From NCBI GenBank assembly GCA_010279815.1, contig QEOQ01000253.1, positions 163,228 through 227,227 on the forward strand: a stretch of 64,000 nt of DNA, given 5' to 3'. Each line of letters opens with the position of its first letter. Positions within the stretch are counted from its first letter, which is position 1. Below, piece by piece: positions 1 through 9,631 of the stretch. The notes beneath the pieces are model-generated. The model had not been told where the DNA came from. It worked only from the letters and a program-made list of their open reading frames with translations, and did not search any database. The position numbers were made by a program, and so were the translations under genes. Source of the DNA: Brachionus plicatilis (Eukaryota; Rotifera; Eurotatoria; Ploima; Brachionidae).

Positions 1-472
1 TCAGACTAAGAGGCATCCTATGAATATTACAAAAATCAACATGAGAATTTGAACATTCAATTTGGCATATAATTGACTTATTGATTGTATCATCGTGATA
101 AACCCGCATCACATGATCAGGATAAAATTCTTTTACTTTTACAATTAAGTCTTGTAAAAGATTATAATATCGGGGATTTTTTCCATAAAGGGAATAAGCG
201 ACAATTTTTTGATTTGGACCACGCTTAAGAGATTTGCCCAAATCACATGCCAGCACTGGCTGTTCATTCAATTCATACGATTTATTGTTAAAAAAAATTG
301 AAAACTTATTTTGGTCAGTCTGCTTCATTTTAAACTCATATTTTTGGCACTCACATGAAGAGCTAATATTTAATTCAATAAATTTTGAATCATCAATATA
401 GCTTAAAAAAAAAAAGATCCCAATTGAATACAAGAGAAAAATCTTTACAGAACGTTTTTTCTTAAGAATCAT
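1..472 (-). CDS. Type II membrane protein, glycosyltransferase-like, N-terminal part (runs off the window)
   Basis: The frame is open from an ATG at 472 down to the left edge (157 codons, no stop), so only the amino-terminal part is visible. It begins with a short basic stretch (KKKR) followed at about residues 10-25 by one hydrophobic segment, the pattern of a type II signal anchor of Golgi enzymes. Next come a cysteine pair (CEC) and a block beginning VAYSLYGKNPRYY, then a YHDD motif near residue 125. That block resembles invertebrate proteins of the glycosyltransferase type, where S-Y/F-S-L-Y-G opens the catalytic domain and a D-containing motif follows; this is from memory of the family and not a proven match. 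Donor and acceptor substrate cannot be told. The catalytic core and C terminus lie outside the window. Confidence 0.5.
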   Translation of the reverse strand, partial: MILKKKRSVKIFLLYSIGIFFFLSYIDDSKFIELNISSSCECQKYEFKMKQTDQNKFSIFFNNKSYELNEQPVLACDLGKSLKRGPNQKIVAYSLYGKNPRYYNLLQDLIVKVKEFYPDHVMRVYHDDTINKSIICQIECSNSHVDFCNIHRMPLSL

Positions 473-1540
473 TTTTTTAAATTTTTTTTTTATATTTGCT
501 TTTTTTATACTGATTATTTAGGATTAATTTCGTAGATTTTCTGATTCAACTATTGAAGGCACATTTTAATTTCTGAATATGATTGTGCATTCAATGACTA
601 GATTTTGAAAAACATCAATTTAGTTAAAAAATTTTAAATAACGACTACTGCTTAAAGAAATTTTTACTTAGATGTTTTCAAAAAATTTTAAATCTTTCAC
701 ATAGCATTAATTAATGTTGGTTGATTAAAAGAAATTTTTGTCGTAAATTCTTCAGGAATTTTTTATAAAGTATAAAAATTAAAAAGAAATTTATCTTTGA
801 GGTATGTATGAAATTTCGATTTTAAGGCTAAATTAAGAGCTAATACGTTCTAAAACGCATAAAAAGTTTCTATTTTGAAATTATAAAACAGTAATGCTAT
901 AAAATGTGGTTTTTAGATAAAATGTGTCCTTTGTGGTCTATAATTTTACCAAATGAATAAAATATGACTAGAATATCTTATTTTATTAAAATTATCATTT
1001 CTTTTTTAAAATTAGATCCATTTCAATTAAATTAATCTCTGAGTCAAATCGATGAAAAATCCTGCTCGGGTCGGGAAATTTTTTTGTTCATGAAAAGGTA
1101 ATGCAAATTGTATTAGGTGAAACATTTTTAGTTTCGATGGACAAATTAGTAAAAATATTTATTATCGGCAAAATCTAAATTTCTATATTTTCATATTTTT
1201 AAAATTTTCTTATATTTTTTTTGTGGGATATCTCAGAAAGTTTTTGTCTTTGATTTTCATAAGTTAAAATGGATTTGAGTAGTAAAACTCCTTTCACCAT
1301 TGTAATTAGGTATTTTTTAAAAATGTTTAAAATTATTTCAAATAAAAGGGCATTAGAAAGTTAACACAATTTGATGGAAAAAAAGAAAAATTTGAGATAT
1401 CATAAGAAGTCAACTGCCCATTGAAGAGCTCGTCTGAGACTTGGCACAACTGGATTGATTCAAGAGGCTTCCAAATGTGTGATTATTTATACCCAATTTT
1501 TTGTTTGAAATTGTGTTAACTAAATTAAAATCTGAATTCA
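473..1540. other. Gene-free AT-rich stretch
   Basis: I see no open frame with coding character on either strand and no clear repeat. It separates the start of the leftmost gene from the first foldback element and should contain that gene's promoter, but I cannot point to a motif. Confidence 0.4.
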
Positions 1541-2670
1541 AAAGTTTTTTTTATCTTGTTAACCATTCGAGTAAAGGATATGGGGCAATATGAAAAAAAA
1601 TCAAAATTTTTAATTTTAGGATATTTTTTAAAAGATTTTGAGGAGCTGAATCTAAAAATATCAATAATTTGAAGATGGAACTTTACTAATATATATAGTG
1701 TTTCTACAAAAAGCCCAGAATTGGCAAAATTACGTAATTTTTATTAAATTCGTTCCAAAACGTTTACGGCAAAAAAAAAATTAGGTTTGAATTTAAATTT
1801 TTTTGTTTTAAATGGTATAAAATATTGGTCTTTTTTCATTTTTTTAAAAAAATTTATTTCAAAATTTTAGAAAAACAGGGGGTTGTGAAGTTCATTTCAA
1901 TTCGATCTTTTCAATTCAGAAAAACTTGAATAACTTTTTTACTAAGAGAGATAATTTAGTTCTATAAAATGCTTAATGTTAAGCAAATTTGCTTAATGCA
2001 GTAAAATAGGTATGCAAAATACTCTGCAAATTTCTGCATTTTGCACGCCATTAAAAAATATTCTAATCAACTGTGCAAGTATATTGCAGAGTTTTTGCAG
2101 ACATATATTTTCGGAGTAAGCCAAGTTGCTTGAACATTAAGCATTTTACAGAACTAAATTATTCCTTAATCCTTATAGAAAAAAAGTTATTAAAATTTTT
2201 CTGAATTGAAACGATCGAATTGAAATGAACTTCACAACCCTGAAAAACAGTCAATATTTACAGTTTTCCTACCAAAAACCTAATTTTTTTTTATTATTTA
2301 TTTATTATTTATATAATTACTGCACCTCATAGGCGACTTAAAAAAAAAAAAAAATCAACCAAAAAATCAAATAAAAAATAAAAAAATAAAAAAGATAGAT
2401 TAAATTAAATTATTTAAGTTACTGATTTAATTTTTTTTTGCCGTAAACGTTTTGGAACGAATTTAATAAAAATTACGTAATTTTGCCAATTCTGGGCTTT
2501 TTGTAGAAACACTATATATATTAGTAAAGTTCCATCTTCAAATTATTGATATTTTTAGATTCAGCTCCTCAAAATCTTTTAAAAAATATCCTAAAATTCA
2601 AAATTTTGATTTTTTTTCATATTGCCCCATATCCTTTACTCGAATGGTTAACAAGATAAAAAAACTTTTT
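1541..2670. repeat. Long inverted-repeat (foldback) element, about 1.13 kb
   Basis: The left arm (about 1541-1990) returns as its reverse complement in the right arm (about 2125-2670). Matching blocks include AACCATTCGAGTAAAGGATA (left) with its complement near 2630-2650, ACGTTTTGGAACGAATTTAA against its partner near 1750-1765, and the inner block GAAGTTCATTTCAATTCGAT (near 1888) against its complement near 2217-2236. The right arm is interrupted by about 140 bp of A/T-rich sequence (about 2290-2430). The loop is about 130 bp. No reading frame is present, so this is a non-autonomous foldback or MITE-like element. A perfect 18-bp palindrome (TTAAGCAAATTTGCTTAA) sits at 1979-1996. Confidence 0.85.
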
Positions 2671-3238
2671 AATTTTTTTTTAAAAAAGTCAAAATATAAA
2701 TAGCAATAAAAAAATGTAAGTTTGATTACTAAATTATTAAATTAATTTTATAGCCCTTAAAAACAAAAATGCTGGGGTAGCTCCTGTTTTTGACCCCCCA
2801 AATACCCTCTTGTCATCAGCAGCGAGCAGCAAAAAAAAATTACGTAACCTTTTTTAATGGTCTTAGACATATTAAAAATGCTAACACCGCCTTTTTTCGT
2901 TTCTAAAGATATTTTTATTTAAAGTTAAAAAAACTGTTTCTGAAAGCCTAAAAGCTTTAAAATTCTTTTAATTAATAAATATTAAAATTTAAAAATTGTA
3001 GAATTGAAAATTGTTTCAGTTCATCTTATTATTTTTATTCGGCATCAGATAAAATTTCTTTGTTATTTTCAATAATTGAAGGATCATTTTCAGTTAATTG
3101 CATCCATTGTTGAAAATGAACAATGGATACAATTAAAGAATGGTATTGTGATTCTAAGGTTGGCGCGAGAGTTTTTAGTGCAATTGCAAATATTACAATT
3201 GTTTTATGGTAGCTTGGATATTGAATTCATAATAAAGA
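2671..3238. other. Gene-free stretch between repeats
   Basis: Short frames here are low-complexity. At 2760-2850 there is a slightly GC-richer patch (runs of C, then GCAGCGAGCAGC) followed by ATTACGTAA, the same ACGTAA motif found in the neighbouring foldback element; it may be another degraded repeat end. Confidence 0.3.
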
Positions 3239-3532
3239 GGAGAGCCCGTATAGCCGAATGGTTTGTGTGTTAGTCATGCAAGGAGAGGATCGAGGGTTCG
3301 AAACCCGCTGAGGGTGAAAAAATCTTCAAAATGCAGTACGGGACGAATGTTTAAACCCCTTTCATCATAAAAAAATAGGGGTACCGGTTTCGACTGGGTA
3401 ATAATAGCGGTGTAGATGACCAACTCGATGCAGTTACCTCTGTGTCAGGTCGGAGCCGTTTCTCAAAAAGGTACAGGAAAAGGAGATGAGCGCCTCCCCA
3501 TTATCCACTAAGATAGATAGGGACATATTATT
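3239..3532 (+). mobile_element. tRNA-derived SINE, full-length copy
   Basis: The 5' head carries internal RNA polymerase III promoter boxes: A box TAGCCGAATGG at 3251-3261 and B box GGTTCGAAACC at 3295-3305, spaced as in a tRNA, with a TTCGAAA T-loop between GGG and CCC. A tRNA-unrelated body follows (about 3330-3520) and the copy ends in GGGACATATTATTA plus an A/T tail. A second full-length copy lies in reverse at 31262-31551 and a third, 5'-truncated one at 62527-62672, so this is a dispersed family and not a tRNA gene. It has no protein coding; mobilisation would depend on a partner LINE that I cannot identify here. Confidence 0.85.
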
Positions 3533-3594
3533 AAAAAGAAATTTGCATTCAAAAAAAGTGAAAAATTTTACGATTTTTGCTTAGACATTGACTA

Positions 3595-3652
3595 TTGATA
3601 TTTTTAGATTCAGCTCGTCAAGATCTTTTAGAAAATATCCTAAAATTCAAAA
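3595..3652 (+). repeat. Fragment of the 1541-2670 foldback family
   Basis: About 58 bp match, with a few substitutions, the right-arm block of the foldback element near 2546-2600 (ATTTTTAGATTCAGCTC followed by AAAATATCCTAAAATTCAAA). It lies just downstream of the SINE, so it is either an older broken copy or a rearranged piece. Confidence 0.6.
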
Positions 3653-3895
3653 TACCTTTAAAAGAACAAATAATTTTTTATCTTTATTTTAAGATATTTC
3701 TATTTTATTTTTACAAAATTTTAAGTTTTTTTTTTCTCAAAAAATCTTGGACCGATCTGGAATATTTAATAATGAGCACATCTTTAAAAAAATATTCGAG
3801 AGATCTAAGAAATATTATTAAAAGATAAAATAATATTTTATAAGATTTTTATAATATCTGAAATATCATTTTTTAGATTAAATATGGATATAAAT

Positions 3896-4653
3896 GGATA
3901 TAAATTTCTTTCAATAAATAAATTTTTGTATTTTTTGATCAATTTCAATGGCTAATTGTTAATACTTTGCCCATTTTAATATTTTTGTTGCAAATAAAAA
4001 TAATACTAAAGTTAAATTTTATTTTTTAGTTTTATTCTTATTTTGAGAAAAGAATAGCTTGTCTTTAAGAATGTTTAATACAGTTTAATCATTTAATTGA
4101 GTATGAAGAAATGATTAAAAATGAAATGAAATGAATTTGAAATCATCTTAAAAAATGATTTTAAGTCTATAAATTTCTATCAATATTTTTGTAAACGGTA
4201 TGAGTCCAGGTTATGTGAATAGTACCTAAAATATTTATCTGATTAATTTAAGTGAAAATTAAAAGACTAAAAATTCACCTTGAATTTCGCCCGAAAAAGA
4301 CGTCTAAAGTCAAAACTTTGATTTTAGATATTTTTTTTGATTAATTTAAATTAAATTATATTGTTTATCGATAAAAAAGGTTTTATTTACTATTTTTTTT
4401 CCAAAATTCTACTTTTTAATGAAAACAATCATAATCATAGTCAGACTTTGACTTCGACTTTTAAGCAGCTCTTAAATACATCGAATTCGTTTGGAATTAT
4501 ATGAATTATTATGACAAAATTTTTTAAAAAGTTATTTTTAAAGAATTTAATTTTAACTCTGTTTTTTTTGTAAAATGGGCAAAGTATTAACAATTATTCA
4601 TTGAAATTGATCAAAAAATACAAAAATTTATTTATTGAAAGAAATTTATATCC
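3896..4653. repeat. Inverted-repeat element with about 80-bp termini
   Basis: The left end (3896-3980, beginning GGATATAAATTTCTTTCAAT) is repeated as its reverse complement at about 4572-4653 (ending GAAATTTATATCC). Within the arms, AATTGTTAATACTTTGCCCA matches its partner near 4575-4595. The roughly 590-bp interior has no coding frame. The form is that of a non-autonomous DNA transposon (MITE); I could not settle a target-site duplication. Confidence 0.75.
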
Positions 4654-5619
4654 TTTTATAAAATGTGAATAATATTTTTTAAAAATTCACGATGTAGATA
4701 AAATTTTAAATTAAAAATAAATCAAATTTAAAATCATAATAAATTGTAAAATATCAATTTATTATTTTCACAAATATAAAAAAAAAAAATTCAGAATAAT
4801 AAAAAATTTTGGTAAAAAAATTAAAAAAGATAGGAAATATTTATTTTTAAGCTTTTCCTTATATTCGATTTACTTTTTAGGACCATTGTAAAGGTTTTAT
4901 AAACATTTAACAAAATTAAAAAAAAAAAAATAATTTTACTTTGAAAACTAATTCAGATAGAACAAATCTGATTTTATTTTCAGATTCCTCGGGATCGATA
5001 ATCTGTTATTATTATTTCATATTGTGGAAAAAAAATGGAAATAGGAAAAAAAAATCAGGGTGTATTGTCGAAGAGCCAAAAAAGTTGTTTTTTGATTTTT
5101 AATGGAAAAATCAAATTATTTAATTTATAAAAACTATATTTTCTAGAAAATATTTTTATGCTCTATTCAAAAATATAATTAGTTTTGGGGTGTATCTGGA
5201 AAGTTATGAGGGTGTTTTAGGGTGTTTTGGGTTTTTTTTTTCATTCGAAATTTAAAGGTAATGACAAATTTTTTTTAGATGAAAATGGGTGTATAGTTAA
5301 ATTCAGATAATTAATAATAAATGTATCATAAAAAAATTTCACTTTTATAAAAATTTTGGTGATTTACACCCAGTGTTGTTTTTTCGAAATCTTGATGAGT
5401 GTATGTTTTAGACATAACCCAATCTAAAATTGAATATTAAAAATAAAATAAAATTTAAACTTGATGCTCTTTAATTTAGCTTTTCAATGAAATTTTTTTT
5501 TGACCCAAATAGCTTTGTTATGGTGGACCAATTTTTTTTATGTATATTGCTAATTTAGCTAGTAAGAGAAGATTAACTAACTTTTCACTCAGAGAGGAAC
5601 AATTAATAAAAAAAATGAA
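4654..5619. other. Gene-free stretch with G-run cluster
   Basis: No coding frame recognised. Around 5180-5240 the + strand holds four G tracts (GGGG, then three GGG separated by T-rich spacers of about 20, 8 and 8 nt), unusual in this AT-rich DNA. TGTATxxxxxxGTGT-like G/T wording continues to about 5410. Its origin is unknown. Confidence 0.3.
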
Positions 5620-6045
5620 CACAAATCCTCGATGTTGATCATGCGTTTATTGGCGCTAACTTTTTGAGTGTTCAAAAAGCATGTGAAAATTTTTTTATAA
5701 TTTCGAAGACTTATAAAAATAAAATATTATAAAAATTGACCTATAAAAATAGATCCAAATTTCACAAGGATTAATCTTAGGGCCTCTTTTATTTTTGATA
5801 TTTATACAAAAAATTCGTCAGCTCGTTTGACGAACAAGCAAGTCGTGAGAACGATTTACAAGTTTTGTCTATAATTAATAGTTCAAAAAAAAATCTTTTA
5901 ACTTCAAAGAACATCGGTTTTATTTCAATTTGGGTTAATTTACTTTGTCTGTCGATTAAAATACCGAAAAAAGTTAAGTATTTTGGTTCAAAAAATTCTT
6001 GTCATGAGTATGTACCATTTTCAGTAAATACTGATCTAAATAAAT
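5620..6045 (+). pseudogene. Decayed reverse-transcriptase fragment of a non-LTR retrotransposon
   Basis: At about 5768-5812 the + strand reads QGLILGPLLFLIFI, the conserved RT block that precedes the catalytic aspartates (compare QGSVLGPLLFLIYI in the intact frame at 7850-9628). Upstream, DVDHAF near 5633 resembles the FDTVDHNL block of the same domain. The frame is broken by stops and shifts, and the FADD motif is not readable. It is a dead LINE piece, related to but not a recent copy of the neighbouring element. Confidence 0.6.
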
Positions 6046-6327
6046 GACTCAGATTTCTCTTGAAAAGATTTAGGTATAAATTCAAAATTGCCTGAAATTA
6101 ATTAACCAAGCAAGGTAATGCCCAAATCGTCAAAATGATGTTCAGATTTTGATTAAATATTAATCAAAGCTAAATATTTGAAATCAAAGGCCAATGTAAC
6201 ATTAAGTGGAATCTATCAAAAAAATTTTTTGAAAATCAAAATAAATCAAGGCCTTCTGTAAAGTTTCTCTTAGAAAAACTTGCAAAAATTTTAGAATGCC
6301 CCTGCAAAGATTGTTGTGAAGTAATAT

Positions 6328-6904
6328 CAGAGTTGTTTAAAAGTCACAAGTCTTAAGTCAAGTCAAAGTCTTGACTTTAACTTGTTGGAAAAAATTTAAA
6401 AAGTACAAGTCTTGACTTAGACTTTGACCGATTTATATATTTTGGTTTTAAAATATTTATCAATTCCAGCATCATCAGGTCCAATTGAGCGAACATTTTC
6501 ATATGGTGGCTATATAAACAGACCACATAGATCAATAATGGCGGTAAAAAATTTAGAAAATACAAAACTTTTGCGGAGTAATTTTGATCTTTTAAAGATT
6601 TAAGTTAAAACTAAATATTTTTCAAATAAAAGTTATCTTTAAGTTAAATAAAAAATTCCTAAAATTCTTAATTTCTTTATTTTAATAAAATATATGAAAT
6701 GAAATAAGTTTATGAAATGAAAATATTTTTTATTTAATAATATTTCTTAATCAATAATTAATTTCTTTAAATAAATTTATAAAAACTTTAAAGTTACAAA
6801 GTCAAGACTTGTACTTTTTAAATTTTTTCCAACAAGTAAAAGTCTTAACTTTGACTTTTTAATGACTTTTTGAGACTTTTTTTCGTGACTTTTGTACAAG
6901 TCTG
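6328..6904 (+). mobile_element. Non-autonomous hAT transposon with 8-bp target duplication
   Basis: The element starts CAGAGTTGTTTAAAAGTC at 6328 and ends with the inverted partner ACAAGTCTG at 6904. It is flanked on both sides by the identical octamer AGTAATAT (6320-6327 and 6905-6912), the 8-bp duplication typical of hAT insertion. Long subterminal inverted repeats continue inward (for example GACTTGTACTTTTTAAATTT near 6800 against its complement near 6395-6415). Between them lies a remnant of the transposase 3' coding end. Exact flanking octamers show the insertion itself is recoverable, though the transposase is almost entirely deleted. Confidence 0.88.
6427..6600 (+). pseudogene. hAT transposase C-terminal dimerisation-domain remnant
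   Basis: The frame reads KYLSIPASSGPIERTFSYGG at about 6451-6510 and continues to NRPHRS, then to a stop at about 6598-6600. This is the hAT C-terminal dimerisation signature (usual form: YL.IPA.S...ER.FS..G.....R.R..L....E.L..L). Only about 50 residues survive, so it cannot encode a working transposase. It assigns the enclosing element to the hAT superfamily. Confidence 0.8.
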
Positions 6905-6912
6905 AGTAATAT

Positions 6913-7567
6913 TAAGATTATTTTTTCATGATTCATCTCCTTAAGTCACATTAGGTTGTCAATCTTCTACAAGGCCTAATTCAAGAATTAACTTGTTGGT
7001 ATCAAAATGCAAATTTTCTAAAAAAATATCCAGCATTTTTTTATGCCTTTCTTTTTATTTATTGGCGTTGCTGTTAAATGATTTAAAAATTTGAATATTT
7101 TTTAAGATAGTTGTTTAAAAATATTGAATGAAGACATTGTAATGAAAAATTTGATTTGCATTTAAAAACCGGTTTTATTAAATTTAATGTAATTGAAGAA
7201 AACGAATGATTAATAAATATTTTAAAGTTTTGATGGAAAATTTTTAAATTCATTTTTTTTTTTATTTTTTAAATATTTCAGAAATAATTCTGTACAAAAT
7301 ATATGAATAAGTTTCTGAACGTTCATATAAATGTTTTCCCTAATTGGTTTCTTCTGTTAAACCTTTAAAAAAAACAGTGTTGTCATAATTTAATTTTAAA
7401 AAATATTTTATTAGTATTATTTTTGTTATTTAATTAAATTTTATTGTTTCAAATATAAATATCGAATACTAGATTATTTATGAGATTGTCATGTTACTTT
7501 GGGTCAAGTCAAATTGAATTCAATAGAAATTCTATTATATTAAACTTTAAAACTTATTTTTTGATTT
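6913..7567. other. Gene-free AT-rich stretch
   Basis: Low-complexity sequence; no coding or repeat structure recognised. Confidence 0.3.
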
Positions 7568-7690
7568 AAAAAAAGGCGTTGTGAATTTCAAATACAAATT
7601 GAACAAGAATTCTTCATTTTTTGCTGAATTTAAATTAATGATAATAAAATGGATTATAAAAAAAACTGCAATTTAGAACAACATACTGTT
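7568..7690 (+). repeat. Dispersed repeat, copy 1
   Basis: The block containing AAATTGAACAAGAATTCTTC and, 60 bp later, AAAAAAAACTGCAA recurs with the same order and spacing at 56195-56295. Its start (AGGCGTTGTGAA) is also the start of the inverted-repeat element at about 19958, so it may be an end fragment of that family. Confidence 0.5.
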
Positions 7691-7849
7691 GCATCTTTTT
7701 ACCCAAAATAAAATCATTATTTTCTTATTTTTATAGAAAATCAAATCAATAGTATATTTCAACTCAATCAAAGAGACCTAAGGTCAAAACCGGTAATGGG
7801 ATGATTGAGCCCATTTATTAATAAAAAAATTCACATAAAAATTATAATA

Positions 7850-9628
7850 TTAATAAAAAATTAAATTTCTGAAATTAACATCAAAATTAGAAAAAATTTT
7901 ACAAAATTTTATAAAAATTAAATTAATGTTATTGTTTTCAACAGGCGATGTTTTTAAATTTACAATTTTATGTACAAAATGAGCAAGACGTTTGATAATT
8001 CTATGCTGAAAGCAGTCGATGTTAAATTTATTCAACTCAATATTTAAAGTGTTAAAGTCATCATTGCCATGAATATTTGGGCGAAAATTTAATAAACTTT
8101 GAACACAATAGTAATAAGAATTAGATAATTTTTGAATTGATCTTTTTATAAAATATATTGATAATGATAGACAATAGTCAAAGTACGGCATAATAAATGA
8201 TTTTAAGAACTGGAGCTTGACTTTGTGCGATAAGTAAAATAATCTTCTAATAGTATAAAGTCGTTTATTTATTGAAGTTCTTAAGCCTATTACGTGTTGC
8301 AAAAAAGTGAGCTTGTTATCAATTGTTACTCCGAGAAGCTTAAATTTATCAACAACTTCAACCATAATACCATTTATTTCAATATTACATGGAAAATTAA
8401 GTTTTGTTTTATTTGAAATAAACATAATTTTAGTCTTGGAACAATTAATATCTATACTATTGAATTTACACCAAGTAAATAACTTTTGAATTGATTCAAG
8501 AAAAGAATGAATAAGTTCAGTTAGGTTATCCCCTGTTTTAATTAAAGTTGTATCATCAGCAAATAATTTCACGATGAAATCAGAAAGGAATAAAACAATA
8601 TCATTTATGTAAATCAAAAATAGAAGTGGACCTAGGACACTCCCCTGGGGGACACCTAATTTGAGTGGTCTTGAGTTAGAAGTGAACTCATCAATCTTCA
8701 CTACCTGGGATCTATTCGTAAAATAACTTTCTAGTAGTGTGATTGAAGAATCATCAAAACCATAACAGCTTAATTTAGTTAGTAAAAGGTTATGGTCGAC
8801 AGTATCAAAAGCCTTTCTAAAATCTATAAACAGAAAGATACCGATTAAACGTTTGCTTTTAATTTGGTTCATTTTCGAGATAATCTCATGTAAGGCTGAT
8901 TCATAGCCATGGGTTGATCTGAAACCATGTTGATTACTTGAGAGTATCTTAGCTTCAGTTAGATAAATGCTTATTTGCTTATGAATAAGTTTCTCAAACA
9001 GCTTTGCAATTGGTGGTAAAACAGAAATGCCACGATAACTATTTAAATCATCAGTTGTGCCTTTATTTTTAAATAATGGTGTAACAACGGACATTTTCCA
9101 ATCATTCGGCATTGAACCCGTTAAGATTGAAAAATTAAATAAATAAGCTATAATAGTGTGTAGTTTAGCTGAACTACCCTTCAGAATCTTAATAGGTATT
9201 CCACAAGAACCGATACCACTAGAGGTTGAGATCTCTGAGAGGAGTTTTTCTATCTCATGTCTATTCGTAAAACTGAATCTGAAATTAGCAGATTTCATAA
9301 GGCCAAGTTTGGAAAACTGATCCTGGATGAAGCTCTTAGAATCATTATTCGACAATTCTGATGAAGATCTTATCGACGTGAAGAATTTGTTAAATATCTC
9401 ACACATGTTTAACTTATCATTGATAACCTCATTTTCATTTTTAATACAGATTAAAGGTGTATTTGAGTTTTTATCAGATTTCATGAAAATTAATGGTGAG
9501 TAGAATTGCCAAAATTTTTTAGCATTTTTGAAATCATTCAAAGTTTTATCTTGAAAAAAATTATTTTTATAGAAAATAAAATCAATAGTCAATTTAAATC
9601 CTATTGGTATTTTATTTTTTGTCTTATT
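7850..9628 (-). CDS. Non-LTR retrotransposon reverse transcriptase (5'-truncated LINE, Jockey/CR1-like)
   Basis: An uninterrupted frame of about 590 codons runs from just after a stop at 9629-9631 to the TAA at 7850. It has no ATG at its start; the first Met is about 48 codons in, consistent with 5' truncation at insertion. The first 130 residues are the linker between endonuclease and RT. The RT domain follows: VVTPLFKNKG, NSYRGISVLPP, QHGFRSTHG, FDTVDHNLLL, GVPQGSVLGPLLFLIYIND, catalytic LFADDTTL, then KFKLLGVTIDNKL of the thumb. The upstream apurinic endonuclease and ORF1 are absent. The intact frame suggests a fairly young insertion. Clade placement (Jockey or CR1 side) is by motif wording only. 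Confidence 0.85.
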   Translation of the reverse strand, partial: NKTKNKIPIGFKLTIDFIFYKNNFFQDKTLNDFKNAKKFWQFYSPLIFMKSDKNSNTPLICIKNENEVINDKLNMCEIFNKFFTSIRSSSELSNNDSKSFIQDQFSKLGLMKSANFRFSFTNRHEIEKLLSEISTSSGIGSCGIPIKILKGSSAKLHTIIAYLFNFSILTGSMPNDWKMSVVTPLFKNKGTTDDLNSYRGISVLPPIAKLFEKLIHKQISIYLTEAKILSSNQHGFRSTHGYESALHEIISKMNQIKSKRLIGIFLFIDFRKAFDTVDHNLLLTKLSCYGFDDSSITLLESYFTNRSQVVKIDEFTSNSRPLKLGVPQGSVLGPLLFLIYINDIVLFLSDFIVKLFADDTTLIKTGDNLTELIHSFLESIQKLFTWCKFNSIDINCSKTKIMFISNKTKLNFPCNIEINGIMVEVVDKFKLLGVTIDNKLTFLQHVIGLRTSINKRLYTIRRLFYLSHKVKLQFLKSFIMPYFDYCLSLSIYFIKRSIQKLSNSYYYCVQSLLNFRPNIHGNDDFNTLNIELNKFNIDCFQHRIIKRLAHFVHKIVNLKTSPVENNNINLIFIKFCKIFSNFDVNFRNLIFY

Positions 9629-9631
9629 TTA

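Noticed and set aside
3241..3315. Possible functional tRNA gene (A and B boxes present)
   Set aside because: The acceptor stem does not pair properly, the sequence continues into a conserved non-tRNA body, and copies exist elsewhere, so it is a SINE head.
7795..7815. Shared wording ACCGGTTT.GAC between the LINE 3' flank and the SINE body
   Set aside because: Only about ten bases and not at the 3' end of either element, so it does not show that this LINE mobilises the SINE.
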